Source of the DNA: Bacteroides sp. MSB163
GTDB lineage: Bacteria; Bacteroidota; Bacteroidia; Bacteroidales; Bacteroidaceae
DNA: 64,000 bases
Assembly: GCF_036416795.1 (NCBI RefSeq)
Contig: NZ_CP143867.1
Location: forward strand, 868,001 to 932,000
Direction: 5' to 3'
Position numbers and translations under genes: made by a program. This document shows, one piece after another, positions 34,946 through 43,655 of this stretch; positions within the stretch are counted from its first letter, which is position 1; the number at the start of each line of letters is the position of its first letter. The notes beneath the pieces were generated by a model. It did not search any database and was not told the origin of the DNA. It saw nothing but the letters and a program-made list of their open reading frames with translations.

Positions 34946-35034
34946 AAACAAAGCTAAGGGAACCTATACTTATGCGCCCCTCTGGCAGAAAACCGACATT
35001 TTCTGTCAAGAGCAGATTTACATAAGATTAACAG

Positions 35035-35061
35035 ACGGGAGGCACAAACCTCCCGTTTTTG
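35035..35061 (+). terminator. Terminator of the GH28 gene
   Basis: ACGGGAGG (35035-35042) and CCTCCCGT (35049-35056) followed by TTTT. Confidence 0.88.
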
Positions 35062-35069
35062 CTTTCAGA

Positions 35070-35179
35070 GCAGACGGTCTGTTTACCTCAAACGCATGAT
35101 CCGTTTACCCAAAACACATGATTCGTTTGCCCCGGATGCATCATCCGTTTGCCTCAGGTGCATCATCCGTTTCGCAGGA
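35070..35179. repeat. Five tandem 22-bp units
   Basis: Units start at 35070, 35092, 35114, 35136 and 35158, each of the form (N)GCATSATCCGTTTRCCYMRR. The dyad CGGATG-CAT-CATCCG (35133-35147) is the clearest centre, and AAACG/CGTTT repeats it in the second unit. Drift increases toward the outer units. Confidence 0.8.
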
Positions 35180-35190
35180 GTGAATAACTG

Positions 35191-35304
35191 GAATGCCACA
35201 CTTCAACAGGTGAAGTGGCTGGGCTTTAGTCTGTTGAAGTGTGGCATTCGGGTTACTAAGGTGTGGTATTCGGGAAGCAGACATGTGGCATTTCAAAAGA
35301 CAAG
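35191..35304. repeat. Perfect 19-bp inverted repeat joined to three 22-bp direct units
   Basis: GAATGCCACACTTCAACAG (35191-35209) is exactly complementary to 35231-35249. The right arm runs into a direct series with 22-bp period: GTGTGGCATTC at 35239, GTGTGGTATTC at 35261 and ATGTGGCATTT at 35283. The sequence is unrelated to the neighbouring array but the period is identical. Confidence 0.8.
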
Positions 35305-35311
35305 CCATAGG

Positions 35312-35348
35312 GATAAAAAGAGAACGGAGAAGCAATGCCTCTCCGTTC
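35312..35348 (-). terminator. Terminator of the susC-susD-GH3 operon
   Basis: On the minus strand GAACGGAGA (35348-35340) pairs with TCTCCGTTC (35330-35322) and is followed by TTTTTA. Confidence 0.85.
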
Positions 35349-35450
35349 GCGCTAATTTAAAATTGAATCTTAAATAGATTTACGAATACAAATATACGAC
35401 ATCAGAAAGGCGATGTCAAGTATTCGGGATTTTTTTTCACTTTCCGACAA

Positions 35451-38042
35451 CTATTTTATAGCAACCGTCGTATGCTGCAAATCTTCCTCTTTAGAGCTTC
35501 CTCCTACCATGATATCATAGCTACCCGGACAAACTCTTACTGTATTGGATTGATCGTCCCACCACTCCAATTCTTTATCTTTCAGATCGAACTCCACATT
35601 GACGGTCTTTCCAGCCGGGATGTGCACGCGCTTGAAAGCACGCAGGGTTTTAACCGGCCCTTCCGCATCTCCTTGTTTTCTAAGATAAACCTGCACCACT
35701 TCTTCTCCGTTACGCTTGCCCGTATTTGTAACGGGTACAGTAAGTTTCAAAGACTGTCCGGCTGTAAGTTCATTCTTGTCAAGTACGGTTTTACCATAGC
35801 CGAAGGTGGTATAACTAAGACCATAACCGAATGGGAACAAAGGTACATCCTGCATATATCTGTAAGTTCTTCCGGTCATGTTATAATCCTCAAAATCGGG
35901 CAACTGAGACACATTGCGATAGAAAGTAACCGGTAATTTCCCCGCCGGATTATAATCACCGAACAATACCTCGGCAACAGCCGTACCACCTTGTTGACCG
36001 GGATACCATGCCTGCAAGACAGCTTCGCACTTCTGGGTCTCAGGCTCCAGACCGACAGGCGATCCTGAACAGTTAACCAGAATAATCTTCTTACCTGCAC
36101 GATGCAGGGCATCAATCAGTTCACGCTGAACAGCGGGTAATTCAATATCCGTACGATCTCCCTTCTTGAAGCCGGGAAGATTTACTCCCATCTCCTCTCC
36201 TTCAAGGCTGGGAGATATACCGCTCGCAAAAATAACGATATCTGCATCCTTTACACGCTCAACAGATTTCCTTATATCCACATCTTTCTTAAATCCAAGA
36301 TCAAAGTTCAGCTGTGCATCACTTCTCAGATACTCAAAATCAAGTTCCAGATCATACGATTTACCCGCCTGCACCTTCATCGCATGAGTAGATTTTCTTG
36401 CACCGTGCTTGTTTGAGAAACTTTTCACTTCTTCTCCGTTCACACGAAGTCTTCCACTACCATAGCAATAAACCTCAAGAACGATTTCTCCTGATTCCTT
36501 AGGAGTAAATACGCTGTTATAAGTCGCGGAGAAATCCGTCAGATTCACTCCCGGAGCAAACACCGTAGCCCCCGAAGTACAAAAGCGGAAAGGAGTGGTT
36601 ACCTGTGCAGTGGTTACCGGTTCGCCTTCACGTTTCAGGTTATTCCAGTAACGAGCCGTAAACCCGGGACCTTTGTCTGACTTACACTGGCTGAATGCAC
36701 TCTGAATCAGAGTTCTTTCCACCCATGGGCAGCCTTGCTCATAGATCAGTTTATCATCAGCGCCAAGCAAATTCCGCACTCCATCAAGAATAGTGACGGT
36801 GTGAGGCGGCATTCCGTTATAATTTCCCCATTGCATCACTGAGTCATTCGCATTCGGACCCATAATGGCTACCGTCAGTCCGCCACGTTTCAGCGGCAGG
36901 AAGTGATCCTTATTCATCAACAATGTCATGGATTCACGGGCCATATTCAATGCCAAAGAGTCGTGAGCTGCAGAAGCTACCACGGAGAAAGGTATCTTGG
37001 TCCAGGATACTTTTTCCGGTTCATCCATTTCCCCCAATGCAAAACGAGCTTTCATCAGTCGCTTGACAGACGTATCCACAGTCTCTTCAGAAATTAATCC
37101 TTTTTTTACGCTCTCTATCAAAGCCTTATAACTGGAACCACACTCCAAGTCTGTCCCACTGATCACCGCCGCGGCAGAGGCTGACTCTGCATCAGGATGG
37201 GTGTGATGACCACGGTCGTTGTAGAAGTCGGCTATTGCACCGCAATCAGATACGACTATACCATCGAATCCCCATTCTCCACGCAATATCTGCATCAGCA
37301 GACGATCACTCCCACAGCAGGGATCACCTTCAAAACGGTTGTAAGCGCACATCACTTCTTCCACTTTCCCTTCTTTCACCAATGCTTCGAAGGGGGGCAG
37401 ATAAGTTTCATACAAATCACGTGGCTTTATATTCTCCGCATTAAAAGAGTGACGATTCCACTCCGGTCCCGAATGTACGGCAAAGTGCTTGGCGCAGGCA
37501 TGCAGTTTATCATATTTTCCATCGGCAGGTCCTTGCAAACCTTTTACTACCATCACGCCCATCCGGCTTGTCAGATAAGGGTCTTCACCATAGGTCTCAA
37601 TACCCCTGCCCCAGCGCGGATCACGGTAGATATTCACTGTGGGAGTCCACATGGTTAAACCCTGATAGCGTTCACGGCTATCCTGAGATGCGTAGTAAGT
37701 ATTCTTCGCACGTGCTTCATCCGACACGGCATTGAACACTTCGTACACCATTTCCGGGTTGAAGGATGCTGCCATACCTATTGGCTGAGGAAAGACTGTA
37801 GCCAAACCTGCCCGGGCAACGCCATGCAGCGCCTCATTCCACCAGTTATATGGTTTAATACCCAATCGTTCCACGGAGCGGGAACCATCCATCATAAGTT
37901 GCGCCTTCTCTTCCAGTGTAAGTTCCTTCACCAGAAGTTCCGCCCGCCTTTCAGGAGATAAAGAAGCATCCTTGTAGGATGGCTCTCCGCAACCTGTCAA
38001 AGCAAAGAAAGGCAATAAATAAAAAAGTTTTCTTTTCATCAT
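35451..38042 (-). CDS. GH3 glycosidase lipoprotein, beta-xylosidase type with PA14 insert
   Basis: 863 residues; the lipobox is ALTGC (Cys 18). Motifs of the xylosidase/arabinosidase branch of GH3 include YNWWNEALHGVARAG, TMWTPTVNIYRDPRWGRGIETYGEDPYL, CAKHFAVHSGPEWNRH and the nucleophile Asp in IVVSDCGAI. A PA14 domain is inserted in the C-terminal sandwich (about 470-600, FTARYWNNLKREGEP), and the probable acid/base follows in SLEGEEMGV. A fibronectin III-like end closes the protein. Such enzymes release xylose, less often glucose or arabinose, from non-reducing ends. It is the last gene of a susC-susD-GH3 operon, with 6 bases between susD stop and its start. Confidence 0.93.
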   Translation of the reverse strand: MMKRKLFYLLPFFALTGCGEPSYKDASLSPERRAELLVKELTLEEKAQLMMDGSRSVERLGIKPYNWWNEALHGVARAGLATVFPQPIGMAASFNPEMVYEVFNAVSDEARAKNTYYASQDSRERYQGLTMWTPTVNIYRDPRWGRGIETYGEDPYLTSRMGVMVVKGLQGPADGKYDKLHACAKHFAVHSGPEWNRHSFNAENIKPRDLYETYLPPFEALVKEGKVEEVMCAYNRFEGDPCCGSDRLLMQILRGEWGFDGIVVSDCGAIADFYNDRGHHTHPDAESASAAAVISGTDLECGSSYKALIESVKKGLISEETVDTSVKRLMKARFALGEMDEPEKVSWTKIPFSVVASAAHDSLALNMARESMTLLMNKDHFLPLKRGGLTVAIMGPNANDSVMQWGNYNGMPPHTVTILDGVRNLLGADDKLIYEQGCPWVERTLIQSAFSQCKSDKGPGFTARYWNNLKREGEPVTTAQVTTPFRFCTSGATVFAPGVNLTDFSATYNSVFTPKESGEIVLEVYCYGSGRLRVNGEEVKSFSNKHGARKSTHAMKVQAGKSYDLELDFEYLRSDAQLNFDLGFKKDVDIRKSVERVKDADIVIFASGISPSLEGEEMGVNLPGFKKGDRTDIELPAVQRELIDALHRAGKKIILVNCSGSPVGLEPETQKCEAVLQAWYPGQQGGTAVAEVLFGDYNPAGKLPVTFYRNVSQLPDFEDYNMTGRTYRYMQDVPLFPFGYGLSYTTFGYGKTVLDKNELTAGQSLKLTVPVTNTGKRNGEEVVQVYLRKQGDAEGPVKTLRAFKRVHIPAGKTVNVEFDLKDKELEWWDDQSNTVRVCPGSYDIMVGGSSKEEDLQHTTVAIK

Positions 38043-38048
38043 TGTCTA

Positions 38049-40073
38049 TTATTGTTGTGGCAGTCCATAACCATTTGTCACTTTTCCTTTGGATTGGCTG
38101 ATTGTCTCATAAGGAATAGGCCAGTAATAACACGGAACACTCTCTTCCGATGTAATGCCCGGAAGAATATTGCTCAGATATATATCAATATTGGCGGCAA
38201 GAGTACTTCCCCACTCTGTCTTTACATATCCTTCCGCTTCTAATTCTGCCGCAGTCTCACTATCCGGAGCAATATATTCAAATAACCCTTTGATAGCGGT
38301 ATTATGATTGGTTCCATTAACAGACAATCCTAACTGAGCAAAATCCAATACACCACGCCATCCCGGGAAAAGTACAGGATCGTTTTCATCCGTACAGTCA
38401 TAAGTCAGTTTGGCTCCTGCAACCTGCTTTGTCCAGATGTAAGCGGGTAATATGTTGCCATTCTCAAATTCATGATAACCTTTAGTCTTCAGATTCTCAG
38501 CAAGGGTTGACATCTCATTACGTACTTCCATTGCTTTTTGTGAGAATTTACCACTCCGAACCAGATCGTAACTGGTATGCCCTTCACCGAAAAGCTCAAA
38601 CTTACGTTCCATCAGAATAGCTTCTTTCAGAGCTTCACCGGATAAACCGGAAATATTATGCAAATCATCACCAAAAGCTCTTTCACGAATCTGATTAACC
38701 AAGCCTATAGCTTCAGCATCTGCATCCAATCCTGCTTTCACTTCCGCTAACATCAAGATGACATCAGCTACACGCATAATCGGTATATTGAAACCCGCCC
38801 CCATCTGAGGACCGACAAAGTAAGGATTTTGGCGGCAAATATCCCATTTATTCAAGCAAATACCTCCATCAACCTTAGCACCTGCCTTAAAAGTAAATGC
38901 CAATTCATTACCTTTACCATCCAGTCCGGTAACCACTGCACTGACATCACGACGTTTATCGGCGTTGTCATAACCACCGTAATAGAAACTCGGCACCATA
39001 CGTATACCGGCAAATACTTTATTCGGAGCAGTATTGTTACCACCGTTAGAACCACGACCGAAATCATAGCAATACATACGGCTTGTAGCCTGATTCTGTA
39101 CACAACCTATTTCAAAGATGGCTTCAGGACTCATCTGAAGATCCATTCCATATTGGAAATGACGTTGGAAAGGATTGTTTGCATAGCTACGCTCATCCGT
39201 AGTAACCAGTTTGGTGGTTCCTGCATTGGTTGAAAGAGCTTTCTGCAAATAGTCTTCAGCTATAGTGTAATAGTTCTTGTAATCGGAACGACGGGCATAA
39301 GCGCATTTACGTTTAGCATCCGTGCTGAGAGTTTCAAACTGTACACTCCCATAAAGTTCCGGCATATCAGTACGGATTGTTTGATAGCCTCCGGCATAAA
39401 GAGCCATTTTGCCAATCAATCCATCTACAAATGTCCGCGTAATACGCTCACCGTTCAAACCGCCTTCACCTACTTTATACATATACGGTTCCGCTGCTTT
39501 CAATTTTTCAATCAATGCATCATAAATATCAAAACGTGAAGTCAGCCCGTAATCATCTACATAATTATTCTCATAGCCATACGGTACATCACCACAATGT
39601 TTAATCAAGTCAAAGTAACATAATGCACGTAATGCTTCAGCTTCACCTTTCAGATGTGTCCAGTCAGAAGTCCTGCCTGCTGCGATATCATCCTGATAAG
39701 CTGTTTTGGCAGCAATCAGGTCAGCGGTCTTTCCGGCATAGGAAATCACATTGTACAGAGCATTGAAGCTACCTTTCATGTGATCACAAGGAATCTGTTC
39801 GGGAACCAGCTTTGCATTGATATTATTGGAAGTATTATTCTCGGGGAAATATTCGATATCCGAACGGTAATGGTCGTTCCAATCGTATGCCCCATTACAC
39901 GATTCACGATAAAGTGCATAAGCTCTTGACAAAGTCTTCAGAGTTTCTGCGGGACTGGAAGTTACAAACTCGTCATCTGTATTAGAAGGAGAAGAAGTTT
40001 CCAGAAAGTCACTGCACTGTGCAAACAAGACGCAACAGGCTGACGCAAATGCCATTTTTATATACTTATTCAT
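38049..40073 (-). CDS. SusD/RagB-family lipoprotein of the second PUL
   Basis: 674 residues, long for a SusD protein. The lipobox is FAQC (Cys 20) followed by SDFLETSSPSNTDDEF. Hallmarks are GEAEALRALCYFDLIKHCGDVPYGY and AILMERKFELFGEGHTSYDLVRSGKF. It binds the PUL glycan at the surface with the SusC encoded 23 bases upstream. The extra length falls in the C-terminal half, where a longer ligand-binding lobe is likely (inference). Confidence 0.94.
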   Translation of the reverse strand: MNKYIKMAFASACCVLFAQCSDFLETSSPSNTDDEFVTSSPAETLKTLSRAYALYRESCNGAYDWNDHYRSDIEYFPENNTSNNINAKLVPEQIPCDHMKGSFNALYNVISYAGKTADLIAAKTAYQDDIAAGRTSDWTHLKGEAEALRALCYFDLIKHCGDVPYGYENNYVDDYGLTSRFDIYDALIEKLKAAEPYMYKVGEGGLNGERITRTFVDGLIGKMALYAGGYQTIRTDMPELYGSVQFETLSTDAKRKCAYARRSDYKNYYTIAEDYLQKALSTNAGTTKLVTTDERSYANNPFQRHFQYGMDLQMSPEAIFEIGCVQNQATSRMYCYDFGRGSNGGNNTAPNKVFAGIRMVPSFYYGGYDNADKRRDVSAVVTGLDGKGNELAFTFKAGAKVDGGICLNKWDICRQNPYFVGPQMGAGFNIPIMRVADVILMLAEVKAGLDADAEAIGLVNQIRERAFGDDLHNISGLSGEALKEAILMERKFELFGEGHTSYDLVRSGKFSQKAMEVRNEMSTLAENLKTKGYHEFENGNILPAYIWTKQVAGAKLTYDCTDENDPVLFPGWRGVLDFAQLGLSVNGTNHNTAIKGLFEYIAPDSETAAELEAEGYVKTEWGSTLAANIDIYLSNILPGITSEESVPCYYWPIPYETISQSKGKVTNGYGLPQQ

Positions 40074-40096
40074 AATTTCATCTTTTATTTAAATGG

Positions 40097-43000
40097 TTAG
40101 AAGCTAAGATTTACACCCAGTACGAAGGAACGGGCACGCGGATAAGTACCCCAGTCCATACCTAATTGAGGATAGGTCTTTGTAGAAGTAGACGTACTTA
40201 CCTCAGCATCAATTCCGGAATATCCTGTAATCGTAAAGACATTATAGATACTTCCGTAAACACGCAGATTACTGATACCCGCCTTCTGAAGCATACTCTT
40301 CGGTAAAGTATACCCCAAAGTCAGTGTATTCAAACGCAGATAAGAGCCGTCTTCAATACCCAATGTAGACACATAGCCATTCTCACTGTATGCCAGTGGT
40401 AACTTAGCATTCGCATTGGCAGCATTCAGCTGTTCAGGAGTGGTCAATGCAACCAATTCGCCATTCACTACATCATAGATTTTATAGCAATCCTTTACTA
40501 TAGAGAGCTTATTCTCGTAAACGGCACCTTCTTTATAACCATAAAGTGCTGCCAACTTATTTACATTATAAATTTCATTACCATAGCTCCAGTTAAAATA
40601 CAAACCTAAATCAAAGTTCTTATAAGTAGCGTTAATATTAAAACCACCGGTATGGACAGGTGTCATATCACCGATAACGTCCACGTCATCATCATTGATA
40701 ATACCGTCATCGTTCAGGTCTTTGAACTTTGCCATACCCGGGTAAGCTAACTGTCCTGCAGGGCGTTCGTTTATACCATTGTGCAAGTGATAGTTGGGGA
40801 ATACAGCAGAAGAAACATCCGCGACTCCTTCTTTTAGGGTATACACCCCATTTTCATAAGTGAAATCGTCGGTAGTATAGAAGCCATCAGCAGTCAAGCC
40901 ACGTACCAAGCCTACAGGACGCCCTTCTTTCAAGACATAATCTGATTTCGGGAAAGTGGATGAAGTAGCCCATTCCGTACCATAAAGTCCGGTAACATTA
41001 TCAGCCAGCTTATCCACTTTACCGCGATTGAAGTTAATATTAAAACCGGCCGTTACATTCCAGTCCCTCGTCTTCACAAGTACACATTGAAGAGCTATTT
41101 CAATACCTTTATTGCTGGTCTGGCCTACATTGGCATAGGTTGTAGTAAAACCCGTAATACCCGGTATGGCAGTTTTCATCAGCAAATCCTTGGTAGTATT
41201 CCAATAGGCATCAATCGTACCGGTCAGGCGGCTATTAAAGAAACCAAAATCAACACCGATGTTGCGGGTTATCGTAGTTTCCCACTTCAGATCCTTGTTC
41301 GCCATATCTGCACCAAGTGAATAAGAAGGCAGGAAGGCGCCATTCACGGCTCCCTGGTATCTCTTGTCACTAGTCGATTCCCAATTCTGTGACCACAGAC
41401 TGGAATTTATACCATCGTTACCTACCTCACCGTAGGAAACACGGAGTTTAAGGTTATCTAGCCAGTTCACATCATTCAGGAATGCTTCTTCAGACATACG
41501 CCAGCCCAAAGCAGCTGCCGGGAAATATCCCCAACGATTACTGGGAGCAAATTTAGATGAACCATCCGCACGGAATGTAACCGTCAACAGATAGCGTTCC
41601 ATAAGATTATAATTCAAGCGGCCAAAGAACGAAAGGATACGGCTCGGTGTGGAAATACTTGAAGAAAATTCTCCCACTCCCTTAGTACTGTCATATTGAT
41701 TGATCATGGCAAATGCATTCTCTTTCGTAAAGTTTGCAGGAAAATAGGTTCCTGAGGCTTTCAGTCCGTCACCGCCCGAATTGGAAACTTCATGACCGGC
41801 CAGGATATTCAAGCGGTGTATCTTAGCAAAAGTAAAGTCATAGCTCAAGGTATTTGTCCAACGGAGTCCCCAGCTATTCTTTTTCTCCAGATTCGCATTA
41901 CCTGCATATAGAACCTCACCGGTACTATCATCCAGATAGTTATTTATGATGGCTCCCGTCCATTCTTTATTCTGATTCCAGGTCTGGCTGAGAGACAGGT
42001 CAGTATGATAGGTCAATCCCTTCACAATCCCCCAGTTCAGCGAGAGAATACCACGCAATGACTGCTGGGCATTCGGCGCATACTTGTCATTGATACGGTT
42101 TACCGGATTATATCTGTCCCACTGGCTCTGTTTGGCATAGTTCTCAATCATACCTTCATTCATTGCGGATAGATCACCCAAAATATCATCTGTTGCAATA
42201 GGGCGGAAACGATAAGAAGATGACAGGACTGATCCGCTACCATTCGTAACACCCTCATCACCCATCTTTTTAATATTGGTATAACGGGTATCAAGACTCA
42301 AATCAAGGTTCTTGGCAATCTTTTGGTTCACTTTCAACGAAACATTGGCACGTCTATAATAAGAAGCGAGTTTCATACCATCCTCATCCATGTAGTTAAC
42401 GCCAAACAGCACTTTAGTCTTTTCAGTACCACCCGTAACAGAAAGGTCATGATTATGAGAGAAAGAATCTCCATAAATCTTCTTCTGGATATTATCCACC
42501 TTCACATTGCGATAACTTTCTATACCGCCAAGGTTGGTAGTCGTATAACGCCCTATTCCATACAGTTTCTCCAATGGCTCCATATAGCTGTTACCACCAA
42601 CCGAAGCCGCACTTGCCCAGCTATATGCCAGGTAGTCATAAGGATTGAGCGCATCCATATACTTAGTCGGTGTATTGAACTTCGCATAACCATTGTAGCT
42701 GACAACAACACGTCCTTCTTTAGCCCCCTTTGTGGTAACAAGAATTACACCATTAGCACCACGGGCGCCATAAATAGCCGTTGATGAGGCATCTTTCAAA
42801 ACGTCAATCGACTCAATTTGATCGCCCGGAATATCACTCAACGAACCACTGACTCCATCAATCAGTACCAGCGGATCATTGCTCTGCGAGATAGAACCGC
42901 CACCACGTACACGAATAGAAACAGCGGCATCGGGACGTCCATCCTGCGTTGTTACATTTACACCGGCCAGCTTACCCTGCAAAGCCTGGGCTGCATTGGC

Positions 43001-43420
43001 AACAGGCATAGCTGCAATTTGCTCACCCGAAACAGAGGCTACCGATCCGGTAAGGTCCTTACGTTTCACCGTCTGATAACCGATTACTACAACTTCATCC
43101 AGAATCTCAGCATCTTCAGCCAATGTCACATGAATCGGCTGTCCTGTAACAATGGATACAGTTTGCGTCTGCATTCCGATAAAGCTTATTTCCAATTGTT
43201 TGGCTGTACCCGGCACGGCAAGGGAGAATTTACCATCCAGGTCTGTAATTGTACCGATAGAAGCGTCACTTACTACTCTGATATTAGCACCAATAACAGG
43301 ATCACCTCTGCTATCGAGCACAACACCTGAAACAGTACGACTCTGTGCAAGAGAGATAAGGCAGATCATACTCATCAAGAGAGTAGCAGCTGTCCTTTGA
43401 ACAAGTCTTTCAAAATTCAT
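40097..43420 (-). CDS. SusC-like TonB-dependent transporter of the second PUL
   Basis: 1107 residues: signal peptide (cleavage near LAQS), carboxypeptidase-regulatory-like domain (TVSGVVLDSRGDPVIGANI), plug with VVIGYQTVKRKDLTGSVASV, IRVRGGGSISQSNDPLVLIDG and VLKDASSTAIYGARGANGVILVTTKG, and a barrel ending SFVLGVNLSF. First gene of the susC-susD-GH3 operon, divergent from the HTCS gene at 43656, the usual regulator-target layout. The substrate is not readable from SusC; the GH3 and GH43 neighbours favour a xylan- or arabinan-containing glycan. Confidence 0.97.
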   Translation of the reverse strand: MNFERLVQRTAATLLMSMICLISLAQSRTVSGVVLDSRGDPVIGANIRVVSDASIGTITDLDGKFSLAVPGTAKQLEISFIGMQTQTVSIVTGQPIHVTLAEDAEILDEVVVIGYQTVKRKDLTGSVASVSGEQIAAMPVANAAQALQGKLAGVNVTTQDGRPDAAVSIRVRGGGSISQSNDPLVLIDGVSGSLSDIPGDQIESIDVLKDASSTAIYGARGANGVILVTTKGAKEGRVVVSYNGYAKFNTPTKYMDALNPYDYLAYSWASAASVGGNSYMEPLEKLYGIGRYTTTNLGGIESYRNVKVDNIQKKIYGDSFSHNHDLSVTGGTEKTKVLFGVNYMDEDGMKLASYYRRANVSLKVNQKIAKNLDLSLDTRYTNIKKMGDEGVTNGSGSVLSSSYRFRPIATDDILGDLSAMNEGMIENYAKQSQWDRYNPVNRINDKYAPNAQQSLRGILSLNWGIVKGLTYHTDLSLSQTWNQNKEWTGAIINNYLDDSTGEVLYAGNANLEKKNSWGLRWTNTLSYDFTFAKIHRLNILAGHEVSNSGGDGLKASGTYFPANFTKENAFAMINQYDSTKGVGEFSSSISTPSRILSFFGRLNYNLMERYLLTVTFRADGSSKFAPSNRWGYFPAAALGWRMSEEAFLNDVNWLDNLKLRVSYGEVGNDGINSSLWSQNWESTSDKRYQGAVNGAFLPSYSLGADMANKDLKWETTITRNIGVDFGFFNSRLTGTIDAYWNTTKDLLMKTAIPGITGFTTTYANVGQTSNKGIEIALQCVLVKTRDWNVTAGFNINFNRGKVDKLADNVTGLYGTEWATSSTFPKSDYVLKEGRPVGLVRGLTADGFYTTDDFTYENGVYTLKEGVADVSSAVFPNYHLHNGINERPAGQLAYPGMAKFKDLNDDGIINDDDVDVIGDMTPVHTGGFNINATYKNFDLGLYFNWSYGNEIYNVNKLAALYGYKEGAVYENKLSIVKDCYKIYDVVNGELVALTTPEQLNAANANAKLPLAYSENGYVSTLGIEDGSYLRLNTLTLGYTLPKSMLQKAGISNLRVYGSIYNVFTITGYSGIDAEVSTSTSTKTYPQLGMDWGTYPRARSFVLGVNLSF

Positions 43421-43466
43421 AAATAATGTGTTTTTAATAGTTAATGATTAAAAATGATTCACTCTG

Positions 43467-43474
43467 CAAAAGTA
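43467..43474 (-). promoter_or_regulatory. -7 box of the second-PUL operon
   Basis: TACTTTTG on the minus strand, 47 bases before the susC start. HTCS proteins usually bind just upstream of such boxes, which here means the region about 43480-43600. Confidence 0.5.
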
Positions 43475-43600
43475 GCCAACCTGTGTCATAGCAACGGAAT
43501 AAAATCAGGTAACAAGAGTGCACTTTTTCAAAATGGAACAAAAAGAAGGTGGATTATTCGGGCGAAATATCGGCTTTTTCGGTCAAACAGGCCCTATACT

Positions 43601-43631
43601 TTTCATTTATTCCCTTTTTTCTATACATTTG
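43601..43631 (+). promoter_or_regulatory. Promoter of the HTCS gene
   Basis: TTTC (43601-43604), 19 bases, TACATTTG (43624-43631). It lies downstream of the first in-frame ATG (43518) and 25 bases before the ATG at 43656, which fixes the latter as the start. Confidence 0.6.
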
Positions 43632-43655
43632 TTCTGCACTATTCAAAACAGTACT

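Larger units (their letters stand above)
34946..35450. other. 505-base convergent intergenic region packed with repeats
   Basis: No gene is credible. It holds the GH28 terminator (35035), a five-unit 22-bp array (35070-35179), a second array with a perfect 19-bp inverted repeat (35191-35304), and the minus-strand terminator of the GH3 operon (35312-35348). Confidence 0.7.

Noticed and set aside
43518..43655. N-terminal 46-codon extension of the HTCS
   Set aside because: It would include the promoter and lead into a second signal peptide; the ATG at 43656 gives a normal HTCS start.
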